NCBI RefSeq assembly: GCF_014190805.1
Contig: NZ_JACHVQ010000001.1
Span: 2,702,216-2,766,215, forward strand
Source: Flexivirga oryzae
GTDB taxonomy: Bacteria; Actinomycetota; Actinomycetes; Actinomycetales; Dermatophilaceae
Direction of reading: 5' to 3'
DNA: 64,000 nucleotides
The position numbers and the translations under genes are program-made. Shown here piece after piece: positions 8,537 to 17,305 of the stretch (position 1 is its first letter; every line of letters begins with the position of its first letter). A model generated the notes under the pieces. It did not search any database, was not told the origin of the DNA, and saw only the letters and a program-made list of their open reading frames with translations.

Positions 8537-10942
8537 TCAGAGTTTCTCGACCGGCGCGTAACGCAGCAGGAGCCGCTTGACCCCGATGTCCCCGCCGAAG
8601 TCGATGTGCGCCATGGCGCGCTCGCCCTGGCCCTCGACGCGGATGACGGAGCCGAGACCGAAGGTGTCGTGGGTGACGCGATCGCCCGAATCCAGTGAGA
8701 TGACAGGGCGATTGCCGGGGCTGCGGACCCCGGGACGAGCGGCGAGGCGGGCGACGGCCGGTGTGGAGGAGGGCCGGGTCGCCGTCGTCGTCACCCGCTG
8801 CCAGTCGATCAGACCCGACGGGATCTCACTGAGGAAACGGGACGGCGGGTTGTACTGCGGGGCGCCCCACGCCGAGCGGACCTCGGCACGCGAGATGTGC
8901 AGCCGTTCCCGCGCGCGGGTGATGCCGACGTAGGCGAGCCGGCGCTCCTCCTCGAGCTCCTTCGGGTCGCCGAGTGCCCGCAGGTGCGGGAACGTCCCGT
9001 CCTCCATACCGGTGAGGAACACCACCGGGAACTCCAGTCCCTTGGCGGTGTGCAGCGTCATCAGGGTGACCACGCCGACGTCCTCGCCCTCCTCATCGGG
9101 GATCTCGTCGGTGTCGGCGACGAGGGACACCTGCTCCAGGAAGTCCTCCAGCGACCCACCGGGATAGTTCTCGTCGAACTCCTTCGACACCGCGATGAGC
9201 TCGTGGAGGTTCTCGACCCTGGTCTCGTCCTGCGGATCGGCGCTCTGCCGCAACTCGGCCAGGTAGCCGGACTGGTCGAGGATCGCCTCGAGCAGGTCCC
9301 CCACTCCGGTCTCCTCGGCCTCGTGCACCTTGCGCAGCGACTCCAGCAGCGCGGTGAACGCGTTGATGCAGGTCACCGAGCGGGTGGCGATGCCCGGTGC
9401 GTCGCCGGCTCGCCCGAGGGCGGCGATGAACGGGATCCGCTCGCGCTCGGCGAGCGCCGAGACGCACGCCTCGGCGCGGTCACCGATGCCCCGTTTGGGC
9501 ACGTTGAGGATGCGGCGCAGGTTGACCGTGTCGGCCGGGTTGGACACGACCCGCAGGTAGGCGAGCGCGTCCTTGACCTCGCGCCGTTCGTAGAAGCGGG
9601 TGCCTCCGACCACCTTGTAGGGCAGGCCGACACGCACGAAAACCTCTTCCAACGCGCGGGATTGGGCGTTGGTGCGGTAGAAGACGGCGACGTCCTTGGG
9701 CTTGACGCCGTGCTCGTCGCCGAGCTGGTCGATGGTGCGTGCCACGAAGGCCGCCTCATCGTGTTCGGAGTCTCCGACATACCCCACGATCGGTGCGCCG
9801 TCACCGGACTCCGACCACAGCTTCTTGGGCCGGCGGCTCTCGTTCTTGGCGATGACGGCGTTGGCGGCCTGCAGGATGTTCTGGGTGGAGCGGTAGTTCT
9901 GCTCCAGCAGGATGGTGTGCGCGTCGGGGTAGTCCTGCTCGAACTCCACGATGTTGCGGATGGTCGCGCCGCGGAAGGCGTAGATGGACTGGTCGGCGTC
10001 ACCCACCACGCACAGCTCCGCAGGGGGCACTTCGCCCAGCGCAGGATCCGAAACAGCTGCGCCGACAAGCTCTTTGACGAGCTGGTACTGCGCGTGGTTG
10101 GTGTCCTGGTATTCGTCGACCAGCACGTGCCGGAACCGCCTGCGATAGTGCTCGGCGACGTCGGGGAACGCCTGCAGGATGTTGACGGTCATCATGATCA
10201 GGTCGTCGAAATCGAGCGCGTTGGCCTGCCGCAGCCGTCGTTGGTACGACGAGTAGGCCTCCGCGAGCGCGCGCTCCTGCGGGGTGCCTTCGACCACCTG
10301 CGAGGCGTAGGTCTCCTCGTCGATCAGCTCGTTCTTGAGGTTGCTGACCTGGTGGCTGAACGACCGCGGCGGGAAGCGCTTCGGGTCGAGATCCAGGTCG
10401 CGCATCACCAGCGCCATCATCCGCTGGCTGTCGGCCGCGTCGTAGATCGAGAAGGTCGACTTCAGCCCGACCTTGCCGGCCTCACGCCGCAGGATCCGCA
10501 CGCAGGCTGAGTGGAAGGTCGACACCCACATGGTCCGCGCCACCGGACCGACGAGGGCCTCGACCCGCTCGCGCATCTCCGCGGCCGCCTTGTTGGTGAA
10601 GGTGATGGCGAGGATCTGACCGGGTTGTACGTGGCGTGCGGCCATCAGGTAGGCGATGCGGTGCGTCAGCACCCGTGTCTTTCCCGAGCCGGCCCCCGCG
10701 ACGATCAGCAGCGGCGGGCCTTCGTGCAGCACGGCTTCCCGCTGCTGCGGATTGAGCCCGGCAACCAGGCTCTCCGGGTCACGCATCGACGGTGCCGCGG
10801 GCTTCTCGACATCCCGGACCGCGTCCTTGCTGAGGCTTGCCCAGGTGGGTACGCCCCGCTCGTCGACGTCTGTCGGAACCGTCGCCGAGGCGGCGTCGGG
10901 CGGGAATCCGGGCAGGGGGAGGTCGTCGAAAAGGCTGCTCAT
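8537..10942 (-). CDS. pcrA: ATP-dependent DNA helicase UvrD/PcrA
   Basis: The 800-residue superfamily 1A helicase has all core motifs: Walker A AGAGSGKT at 82-89, motif Ia TFTNKAAAEMRERV, motif II DEYQDTN, motif III GDADQSIYAFRGA, motif IV QNYRST, motif V TLHTAKGLEFPVVF, and motif VI YVGITRARERL. It unwinds DNA 3' to 5' in nucleotide-excision and mismatch-type repair and removes RecA from DNA. An N-terminal extension of about 60 residues before the Q-motif (LNPQQREAV) is common in actinobacterial PcrA. I chose the ATG at 10942, where MSSLFDD begins, although its ribosome-binding site is poor. Confidence 0.95.
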   Translation of the reverse strand: MSSLFDDLPLPGFPPDAASATVPTDVDERGVPTWASLSKDAVRDVEKPAAPSMRDPESLVAGLNPQQREAVLHEGPPLLIVAGAGSGKTRVLTHRIAYLMAARHVQPGQILAITFTNKAAAEMRERVEALVGPVARTMWVSTFHSACVRILRREAGKVGLKSTFSIYDAADSQRMMALVMRDLDLDPKRFPPRSFSHQVSNLKNELIDEETYASQVVEGTPQERALAEAYSSYQRRLRQANALDFDDLIMMTVNILQAFPDVAEHYRRRFRHVLVDEYQDTNHAQYQLVKELVGAAVSDPALGEVPPAELCVVGDADQSIYAFRGATIRNIVEFEQDYPDAHTILLEQNYRSTQNILQAANAVIAKNESRRPKKLWSESGDGAPIVGYVGDSEHDEAAFVARTIDQLGDEHGVKPKDVAVFYRTNAQSRALEEVFVRVGLPYKVVGGTRFYERREVKDALAYLRVVSNPADTVNLRRILNVPKRGIGDRAEACVSALAERERIPFIAALGRAGDAPGIATRSVTCINAFTALLESLRKVHEAEETGVGDLLEAILDQSGYLAELRQSADPQDETRVENLHELIAVSKEFDENYPGGSLEDFLEQVSLVADTDEIPDEEGEDVGVVTLMTLHTAKGLEFPVVFLTGMEDGTFPHLRALGDPKELEEERRLAYVGITRARERLHISRAEVRSAWGAPQYNPPSRFLSEIPSGLIDWQRVTTTATRPSSTPAVARLAARPGVRSPGNRPVISLDSGDRVTHDTFGLGSVIRVEGQGERAMAHIDFGGDIGVKRLLLRYAPVEKL

Positions 10943-10987
10943 CTTGAACGCAAGCCTACTTGGACGCACTGACGCGACCGGAGCCGC

Positions 10988-11323
10988 TCACGCCTGCTTC
11001 GGCGGCAGGCCGCGGGCGAAGTCGAGGCCGCGCGCCACCCATTCGGCGAGCCCGTCGTCGTCCAACTGCTCCTCGGCGACGCGCAGCCAGCCGTTCATCG
11101 TGCGTCCGCCCATCACCATCCGTGAGACTCCTTCCGCCCGCAGCAGCTCCTCGCTGTCCTCCGGGTCGACGCGGACCATCAGCCCGCCGTTGCGGGAAGC
11201 GGCGACCGCCAGGTGTCCACCCGTGAGGAAGGCCACTCCCCCGAACATCCGCTTGTCGGTCACGTCCAGGTCGTCCGCCACGAGCTCGCGGATCCGGTCG
11301 ACCAACACCCCGTCGTACGCCAT
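10988..11323 (-). CDS. TfoX N-terminal domain-like protein
   Basis: The 111-residue protein matches the TfoX/Sxy N-terminal fold: MAYDGVLVDRIRELV at the start, KRMFGGVAFL near 26-35, then MVRVDPEDSEELL and a GRTMNGWL segment. In Gammaproteobacteria TfoX regulates competence; stand-alone N-domain proteins in actinobacteria have no settled role. A GTG start at 11347 would add eight residues, but the ATG at 11323 fits the family start better. It lies between pcrA and an MFS gene, all on the minus strand. Confidence 0.8.
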   Translation of the reverse strand: MAYDGVLVDRIRELVADDLDVTDKRMFGGVAFLTGGHLAVAASRNGGLMVRVDPEDSEELLRAEGVSRMVMGGRTMNGWLRVAEEQLDDDGLAEWVARGLDFARGLPPKQA

Positions 11324-11356
11324 GACGACGATTGTCGCCGGTGGCACCGACGGGCG

Positions 11357-12601
11357 TCACCCTTTCGGGCAGGCCCCGGCGGGCGCCACGGCTGCGGGGC
11401 AGGCCGGCGCGAGCGCCGCCCGACGGGCCGCTCGCACGCCGAGCAGCGCCGCGGCGACGACCAGGGCGACATCGAGGGCGCCATACCCGACCAGGGTGGG
11501 GCGCAGTCCCCAGTCCTGCGCTGCGAGCCCCGCGATCACCGCCGGGAGGCTGAACGCCGTGTAGCCGAGGACGTAGGTCGCGGCGAAGGTCCGGGCGCGC
11601 CCGTCCGCAGGGGTCACCGCACCGATCGCCGAGACGGCCGCCTGGAAAGTGACACCGAACCCGACGCCGGCGATCACCGAGCCGATGACGTACACGGCGA
11701 CCGACGGGAGGAGCACCCCGACCACGGTGACCACGACGCCACCGCCGAGCGAGGCCAGGCCCAGCGGTCGCCTCGCCTGCTGCGGCACGGTGTGGATCAC
11801 CAGCAGCGCCAGACCGGCCGGTGCGAAGAAGCTCGCCAGCACGATCCCGACGAGGAAGTGGTCCGTGACGCCGAGCAGCCGCGCGACCGCGGACGAACCC
11901 AACGAGAGGTACAGCCCGCCGAGCGCCCAGGTGGCGACCAGCGCCGGCGCCCAGGTGACGAACGTCGACCGCGCAGGGTCGGCCACCCCGACACTCGGCC
12001 GTAGGGCGCTGCGTATGGCGCGCCGGTCCGTCCCGCGGCGCGATGGCTCCGGGGCGAACAGCACTGCGCCCGCCAGCAGCAGGTAGCACACCAGCAGCAA
12101 CCAGAAGACGAGTTGCCGCGGCGCCGGCGCGTGCTGCACCAGACCGCCGGCGATGGCCGCACCGAGCGCGAGGCCGACGCCGGGCGCACCTCCGGTCACC
12201 ACGGACCCGATGTGCGGACTCGGCTGCAGGTCGAGGATCAGTGCGCTGACCGCACCGGTGATCGCTCCCGTCGCAACCCCCTGCACGATGCGAGCGAGAA
12301 CCAGCTCCCCCACCCCTGAAGCGTGCGCGAACACGATCATGGCGACCGCGAGCAGGACGAGACCGCCGACGAGCATCGGGCGCCGGCCGATGTGGTCCGC
12401 GAGCGAGCCGACGGTCAGCAGGGTGACGAGCAGCGCCACGACATACACGGCGAAGATGATCGTGAGCGTGAACGACGAGAAACCCCAGAGCTGTTGGTAG
12501 ATCGGATAGAGCGGGGACGGTGCCGCGGCACCGATCATCAGGCCGGTCATGGCGAGCCCTGCGACGGTGAAGCCGACGGGGCGGGACAGTCGGTACGACA
12601 T
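11357..12601 (-). CDS. Major facilitator superfamily transporter
   Basis: The 414-residue membrane protein has about 12 hydrophobic helices. The typical loop 2-3 motif GSLADHIGRRPML follows the second helix, so it belongs to the MFS drug-efflux group. GAGG lies 5 nt before the ATG at 12601; an in-frame ATG at 12628 would add nine residues. It is transcribed divergently from a TetR-family gene with AT-rich palindromic sequence between them, the classic layout of a TetR-repressed efflux pump. The substrate is not deducible. Confidence 0.9.
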   Translation of the reverse strand: MSYRLSRPVGFTVAGLAMTGLMIGAAAPSPLYPIYQQLWGFSSFTLTIIFAVYVVALLVTLLTVGSLADHIGRRPMLVGGLVLLAVAMIVFAHASGVGELVLARIVQGVATGAITGAVSALILDLQPSPHIGSVVTGGAPGVGLALGAAIAGGLVQHAPAPRQLVFWLLLVCYLLLAGAVLFAPEPSRRGTDRRAIRSALRPSVGVADPARSTFVTWAPALVATWALGGLYLSLGSSAVARLLGVTDHFLVGIVLASFFAPAGLALLVIHTVPQQARRPLGLASLGGGVVVTVVGVLLPSVAVYVIGSVIAGVGFGVTFQAAVSAIGAVTPADGRARTFAATYVLGYTAFSLPAVIAGLAAQDWGLRPTLVGYGALDVALVVAAALLGVRAARRAALAPACPAAVAPAGACPKG

Positions 12602-12693
12602 GGATGCCTCACTAATTGCAAATTTCATTGCTTTTAGCGGCTCAGCGTACGCCGCGCTCGACTTAATGCCAAACGAATTGCAATAATTCCCGT
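12602..12693. promoter_or_regulatory. Divergent promoter region with candidate TetR operators
   Basis: This 92-bp gap between the MFS and TetR genes is far more AT-rich than its surroundings. AATTGCAA occurs twice, at 12614-12621 and 12676-12683; the second lies in the palindrome ATTGCAAT (12677-12684) close to the tetR start. They are candidate operators for the adjacent repressor. No promoter boxes could be fixed. Confidence 0.5.
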
Positions 12694-13281
12694 ATGTCGA
12701 CGAAATCCACCCCCGTGAAGCGCCGCCCCGGCGGTCGCAGCGCGCGCGTGCAGGACGCCGTCTACAGCGCGGTCGGTGAGCTGATGGCGACCAAGCGACC
12801 CGACCAGATCACCGTTCCGATGGTCGCGGAACTGGCCGGAGTCAATCCGACGAGCGTCTACCGGCGCTGGGGCGATGTCGACGCACTGCTCGAAGAGGTC
12901 GCGGTCGCGGTGTTCACCCGCGAGGACGAGAAGTTGCCGGACACCGGGTCGCTCTCCGGCGATCTCGGCGCGTGGGCCGGAAGCATCGCCGAGGACATCG
13001 TGCGCCCGCACCGCACCCGCTACCTGCGGGCCATGGTCAACGCTCGCGACGGCGTGCTGGCCAGCGGTTGTCCGTGCTGGAACGCGCGCCGCGAACAACT
13101 CGCCGAGATGATCAGCCGGGCACGCACCCGGGGCGAGGAGGCGCCGTCGGTCGAGCAGGTGCTCGATCACGTGATCGCGCCGCTCTATCACCACGTCGTC
13201 TTCGCGATGCCGATCGACAGGACGTATGCCGAGCGGCTCGTGGCTGACGTGCTGTCGATGCGTCAGCGCGAAAGGGTCTGA
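12694..13281 (+). CDS. TetR/AcrR-family transcriptional regulator
   Basis: The 195-residue protein has an N-terminal helix-turn-helix: ITVPMVAELAGVNPTSVYRRWG at about residues 40-60, preceded by the usual basic stretch and the helix around VQDAVYSAVGELM. The C-terminal region (residues 75-190) is a helical ligand-binding and dimerisation domain with a TetR_C-type CPCWNARREQL segment. It probably represses the divergent MFS exporter and itself, with release by an unknown small molecule. Confidence 0.92.
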   Translation: MSTKSTPVKRRPGGRSARVQDAVYSAVGELMATKRPDQITVPMVAELAGVNPTSVYRRWGDVDALLEEVAVAVFTREDEKLPDTGSLSGDLGAWAGSIAEDIVRPHRTRYLRAMVNARDGVLASGCPCWNARREQLAEMISRARTRGEEAPSVEQVLDHVIAPLYHHVVFAMPIDRTYAERLVADVLSMRQRERV

Positions 13282-13302
13282 GCCCGCTCCCGATTCGCGG
13301 GC
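13282..13302. terminator. Weak hairpin between convergent tetR and DUF2804 genes
   Basis: GCCCGC and GCGGGC form a 6-bp stem with a 9-nt loop in the 25 bp between two convergent stop codons. The position suits a shared terminator, but the stem is short. Confidence 0.35.
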
Positions 13303-13306
13303 ACCG

Positions 13307-14320
13307 TCACCACAACTGCTCAACGTGCTCGGCCCAGCCGAAGACGCCGGGCACGTCATACGACTGATCGTCCGCAGCCGTGACGGTGCCGGACCACGCG
13401 CCGAAGCACTGCCAGGTCCGCGAGCGGATGATCCGCAGGTCGGTGGCGGCGTGGCGGACGTGTTCGACCGTCAGGGTCAGGTCGACGCCCGGGCCGCTGA
13501 CCCGCCAGGGCACCCGCCAGTCTCCTCGGTCATAGCTCCAGGCGAGCTCGCCGAGTTTGGTGAGACGGCCGTCGATCAACAGCGCGTTCTCCGTGGCGCC
13601 GGTGCCGTCGGTCCAGGTGCCGCCGACCTGTATGCCGATGTCGTGACCGTCGGCCCGTCCGGACCCGGCGCCCCAGTTCCAGGTGATCGACCGGGGCCAG
13701 CGCCCCCGGCCGTGGTCCTGGGTCGCCCAGGAGTTGCCCTCCGGCAGCCGATGCTCGACGCCGTCGATGCGCACGGACCCGGTGGCCGGCCGGGCGACGT
13801 CCTTCACGGTGTATTGGAAGAGCCGATCGGTCCAGGGCACGACGACCCCGAGACGCTCGTGCGGGTCCGGCAGGGCCGCTCTGATGTCGACCTCGACCCG
13901 GGCGCTACTCGCCTGCAGGTGGGTGCCGCCGGGTTGCGGAGTGACGGTGAGGTCCAGTCCTCTGGTGCGCAGGGTGGCCGGTCCGGCGTCCAACGTGCCC
14001 GGCAGTTTCACGCCGCGGCCGAAGGGCGTGATGGCGTCCTGGTTGATCTCGTTGCCGGTCGCGCGGTCGAGCACCCAGGGGTTGCCGACACCCGCATAAT
14101 CGATGTCCGAAACCGTCATGGCCACAACATGATTCGGCGTGGTGACCGCCCAGTACTCCCACCGCTTGTTGCGTCCGCGACCCACCCGTCCGCGCCCGAT
14201 GCGGTCGGTGTTGTGCAGTGGCTCGGAGGTCCAGCCGACGGCTGCGGGGTTGAGGCGCCCGGCAGCGTCGGTGAGCGAGCTGGGCGAGGTGATCCGCGGG
14301 CTCGGGCGTGGCGTGGCCAT
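13307..14320 (-). CDS. DUF2804 family protein
   Basis: The 337-residue protein matches the DUF2804 pattern: an N-terminal GRLNPAAVGWTSEPLH, then NKRWEYWAVTTP, a central ATQDHGRGRWPRSITWNWG, and a C-terminal FGWAEHVEQLW. The family is a lipocalin-like beta barrel related to AttH/CrtC-type proteins; its function is unknown. No signal peptide is visible, so it is probably cytoplasmic. It follows the HNH protein gene on the same strand with a 35-bp gap. Confidence 0.85.
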   Translation of the reverse strand: MATPRPSPRITSPSSLTDAAGRLNPAAVGWTSEPLHNTDRIGRGRVGRGRNKRWEYWAVTTPNHVVAMTVSDIDYAGVGNPWVLDRATGNEINQDAITPFGRGVKLPGTLDAGPATLRTRGLDLTVTPQPGGTHLQASSARVEVDIRAALPDPHERLGVVVPWTDRLFQYTVKDVARPATGSVRIDGVEHRLPEGNSWATQDHGRGRWPRSITWNWGAGSGRADGHDIGIQVGGTWTDGTGATENALLIDGRLTKLGELAWSYDRGDWRVPWRVSGPGVDLTLTVEHVRHAATDLRIIRSRTWQCFGAWSGTVTAADDQSYDVPGVFGWAEHVEQLW

Positions 14321-14355
14321 GCCGGGATGATGGCAGATCGGGCCGGACGGGCCGA

Positions 14356-15906
14356 CTAGTCGTCGGCGATCTCGTCGCCGTCGTCTTGGCAGCGGTCGTC
14401 GTCGGTTTCCCAGTCGTCGGATGCCCAGTCGTCTGGTGTCGGGTCGGTGCCTGGTTGATGGTCGGTGTCGGTGTTGGTGTCGCTGCCTGGTTCGTGTCGG
14501 CGTTTCTCGCGGTCTTGCTTGTCCTGTTGGTGTCGTTGGAGTTCTTGGTCGCGTTGGGACAGGTTGTGGTCCCAGATGATGGTCATCAGGGTGTGTTCGG
14601 GGTGGGAGTCGGTGGGTGGTGGCATGCCTGGTGGTGCCGGTGGCCTGCTGGCTGCGGTGAGCCCGCCGATCGTGGTGCTCGTGTGTCCGGCGTGGCCGGT
14701 GACCTGGTAGTCGGGGTGTTCTTTGGCGTAGTTACACCGGGCGCACAGTCCTTGCCCGTTGCGCTCACTGGTGGCGCCACCGTCGGTGTGCCTGGTGACG
14801 TGGTCGGTGTGCCGCACCGGAGCCGAGCACCAGGGCGTGCGGCAGGTCTGGTCGCGGAACAGGATCAGCCGGGCCAGCAACCCCGGGTAGCGGCGGGCAC
14901 GAGAGTCCATGCCGATGATGTCACCGGTGCCGGGGTGGGTGAACAACCGGCGTAGCCGCGGACCGGTCGGGTCCCCGGTGGCCACCCATTCACGCACCAG
15001 GTCCGCCGGGACCGGCCCGTACCCGGGCACGTGCGCGGGCGTGTCGCCCAGCAGCGTGTCCAGGGGCATGAGCAGGTTCACCGTCACCCCGAACACCTCG
15101 TGCGCTTTCGCCCTGCCGGTGACGCGTTCGACCAGGGTGTCGGCCATCACCTGCCCCCGGTGCACACTGCCGGGGTCTGCCCCGGCGTCGGCGGCGGCTT
15201 CACGCGCTGTGGTGACGGCGTCTTCCAGGGCGGTCATGCAGGCCAGGGCGTCCTTGACCGGTAACAGGGCGGTCAGGTAGGCCATGGTGTCGCCGGCGGG
15301 TCGCAGGCTCACCCCACGCCGGGCCTGGGCGGCGCGGCGGCGGGCCGCGACCGCCTCGGCGGCCACCAGCATCGCTTGCTCCTTCGCCAGGGCGGCCAGG
15401 CGGGTGCTGGCGGCGGTGCCGAGGTGGTCGCGGATCCCGGCGTCGACGCCGGATTGTTGGTCACCGGTCAGGCCGGTGGTTTCCCGCACGATCCGGGTCG
15501 CGTCCCACTCACTGATGACCCCGGCGGCCAGCGCGGCCAGGGTGTGCGGCATGTGCCCCACCAGTGCGTGCGCGAGGTGGACGAACGCGGCACCTTGGTG
15601 TGGGGTGCACCGGCGGGCGAACCCGACCTGCGAGCCGACCACCCGGGTCGTGTCCGCCGGGTCGATCCCGCGCGGGACGTCCCGGGCGGCTTGGGCGTCG
15701 TGCACTGCCACGACCGCTCGCGCCTGCCGGGCGGTGATCGCGTTGCGTAACTCGTCCAGGACCCGTAACTCTTCCACCAGGGCTTCCACGTCGGCGCCGT
15801 CACCGGCGGTCAGGGGCGTGTCGAGGCGGTCGTGGAAGGCGCGCACCGCGGTCACGTCCAGTACGCCGCCGGCGCCTGGTCCGTTGTCCCGCGGTTCCTC
15901 GTCCAT
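14356..15906 (-). CDS. DUF222 and HNH endonuclease domain protein (13E12-like)
   Basis: The 516-residue protein has an N-terminal DUF222 region (about 30-350) and a C-terminal HNH nuclease core: CRTPWCSAPVRHTDHVTRH with two cysteines and histidines, then ARCNYAKEH, giving the H-N-H arrangement and a zinc knuckle. The last 45 residues are very acidic (WASDDWETDDD). These proteins are abundant, often multi-copy, in actinobacteria (the 13E12 repeat family of mycobacteria) and their role is unsettled; they look mobile or nuclease-like, but no transposase accompanies this one. The ATG at 15906 begins the family-like region; longer versions run into a non-conserved, AT-rich spacer. Confidence 0.85.
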   Translation of the reverse strand: MDEEPRDNGPGAGGVLDVTAVRAFHDRLDTPLTAGDGADVEALVEELRVLDELRNAITARQARAVVAVHDAQAARDVPRGIDPADTTRVVGSQVGFARRCTPHQGAAFVHLAHALVGHMPHTLAALAAGVISEWDATRIVRETTGLTGDQQSGVDAGIRDHLGTAASTRLAALAKEQAMLVAAEAVAARRRAAQARRGVSLRPAGDTMAYLTALLPVKDALACMTALEDAVTTAREAAADAGADPGSVHRGQVMADTLVERVTGRAKAHEVFGVTVNLLMPLDTLLGDTPAHVPGYGPVPADLVREWVATGDPTGPRLRRLFTHPGTGDIIGMDSRARRYPGLLARLILFRDQTCRTPWCSAPVRHTDHVTRHTDGGATSERNGQGLCARCNYAKEHPDYQVTGHAGHTSTTIGGLTAASRPPAPPGMPPPTDSHPEHTLMTIIWDHNLSQRDQELQRHQQDKQDREKRRHEPGSDTNTDTDHQPGTDPTPDDWASDDWETDDDRCQDDGDEIADD

Positions 15907-15961
15907 GTGTTCGAGTATGTCACGAATAGTACTGCAGCACAATGCTTTTCGCTGAGTATTG

Positions 15962-16022
15962 TTATCCACATCCCCTGCAAAACCGGCTCGTCGTCCACAG
16001 GTCACGCCAGGGGGATGTGGAT
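15962..16022. promoter_or_regulatory. 12-bp inverted repeat with DnaA-box-like sequences
   Basis: The 201-bp gap between the divergent HNH and GNAT genes holds a perfect inverted repeat, ATCCACATCCCC (15964-15975) and its complement (16011-16022), 35 nt apart. The left arm overlaps TTATCCACA (15962-15970), a perfect DnaA-box consensus, and a near match TCGTCCACA lies between the arms. It could be an operator for the HNH gene or a DnaA-binding cluster; there is no other sign of an origin. Confidence 0.45.
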
Positions 16023-16107
16023 CGGCGAGGGAGCCGTCACTCTCGCGGGGGTTGGGAAACGGGAAACTCGGTCGCTCGGTCAGCCGAGGGTGTGACAGGA
16101 TCCCCGG

Positions 16108-16683
16108 ATGGTCAACCACGCGACCGCCGACCGGATCCGCCTGATAGCACCCACCACCGAGCTCCACGATGCGTTTCTGGACTGCGCATTCGAGTTCGGC
16201 GACGGACACCGGGACGGCTTCGCGACCGACTCGATCAGCGATGACGACCTGGTGGATCCGGAACGGTTCGCTGCCTGGGTTGCTCTCCGAGCCTCCTACG
16301 CCGACGAGGCGACCGAGCTTCCGCCGGACCGGGTGCACGACACGCTCTCCTGGATCGTCGACGAGCGCGACCCCGAACGGATCCTCGGCTCGATCTCCTG
16401 CCGCCATCGGCTCAACGACTTCCTGCTCAATGTCGGTGGCCACATCGGCTACGGCGTCCGCCCCTCGGCCCGCCGCCGCGGGGTGGCAACGGCCGCGCTC
16501 CGGCTCGCTCTCGAACAGGCGAAAACCCTTGGACTGCAACGCGTCCTGGTCACGTGCAAGAACGACAACATAGCCTCGGCACGCACCATCGAGCGCAACG
16601 GCGGTGTCCTCGAGGACGTTCGTGAGAGCCCGGACCACGGCACGGTGCGCCGATATTGGATCGACCTCGCCCAGGGCGACTGA
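16108..16683 (+). CDS. GNAT-family N-acetyltransferase
   Basis: The 191-residue protein has the GNAT acetyl-CoA-binding core: HIGYGVRPSARRRGVATAAL around residues 112-131 contains the R-x-x-G-x-A pyrophosphate loop, and LQRVLVTCKNDNIASARTIE is the typical motif B. The N-terminal part resembles the ribosomal-protein/predicted acetyltransferase group. The substrate is unknown. It is transcribed away from the HNH gene and ends 6 bp before the convergent reductase gene. Confidence 0.9.
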   Translation: MVNHATADRIRLIAPTTELHDAFLDCAFEFGDGHRDGFATDSISDDDLVDPERFAAWVALRASYADEATELPPDRVHDTLSWIVDERDPERILGSISCRHRLNDFLLNVGGHIGYGVRPSARRRGVATAALRLALEQAKTLGLQRVLVTCKNDNIASARTIERNGGVLEDVRESPDHGTVRRYWIDLAQGD

Positions 16684-16689
16684 TCAGCC

Positions 16690-17256
16690 TCACCCTGCGG
16701 TGCGGCGCACTGCGTAACGCAGGTCGACGCGTTGGCCGACCTGTCGCACCTCGACGAGCGACAACCGGTCGGAGGTGATGCGTCGCGGCAGCAGCGGTGC
16801 ACCGCCGCCGAGCGCGACCGGGACCATGTTCAGGCGGATCTCGTCCAGGGCGCCGGCGTCGTCGAACGCCCCCACCAGCTCTCCACCGCCGACCAGCCAC
16901 ACGGCCCGGGTGCCCGCCGCCGCGCGCAGCGCGCCCAGGTGGTCCGTGACGTCACCAGAGACGAAGCGAATGTCCGTGTCCGGAACGGGCGGCAGATCGC
17001 GATGTGTGAACACAAACGTCGGCCGGTCGCCGTACCACCCGTGCCACTTCTCCGGGTGCTCCAGCACCGCCTCGTGCTCGAGCACCCAGGAATACGTCGT
17101 CGCACCCATCGCGAGCACACCGACACTGTCGATGAAATCGGGGATGGTCGAATCGGACTCGACCGCAGGCACATCGAACAGCCATTGCAGTGAGTTGTCG
17201 GCGTCGGCGATGTATCCGTCGATCGAACAGGCGGTCAGATACGTGAAGTCGGCCAT
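16690..17256 (-). CDS. Dihydrofolate reductase family / RibD C-terminal domain protein
   Basis: The 188-residue protein has the RibD_C/DHFR-like fold: ADFTYLTACSIDGYIADADN at the N-terminus, a GATTYSWVL nucleotide-binding segment near residue 52, RAVWLVGGGELVGAF around 115-129, and a closing LNMVPVALGGGAPLLP. Stand-alone members are annotated as NADPH-dependent reductases of unknown substrate; it is not a true FolA or the riboflavin enzyme. I chose the ATG at 17256, where similarity begins, over a longer start. Confidence 0.88.
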   Translation of the reverse strand: MADFTYLTACSIDGYIADADNSLQWLFDVPAVESDSTIPDFIDSVGVLAMGATTYSWVLEHEAVLEHPEKWHGWYGDRPTFVFTHRDLPPVPDTDIRFVSGDVTDHLGALRAAAGTRAVWLVGGGELVGAFDDAGALDEIRLNMVPVALGGGAPLLPRRITSDRLSLVEVRQVGQRVDLRYAVRRTAG

Positions 17257-17305
17257 CCCGGAAACAGTAGTGGCGACTGCCGACGCGTTCCCTATGACCG
17301 AAACC

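Noticed and set aside
14356..15906. Prophage or intron remnant around the HNH gene
   Set aside because: No integrase, capsid, attachment repeat or intron structure is nearby; solitary DUF222-HNH genes are common in actinobacteria.
15962..16022. Chromosomal origin of replication
   Set aside because: One perfect DnaA box and a few weak ones are not enough, and dnaA, dnaN or gyrase genes are absent.
14356..16638. 760-residue version of the HNH protein
   Set aside because: The extra N-terminal part covers a divergent AT-rich promoter spacer and the antisense of the GNAT gene; the family start is at 15906.
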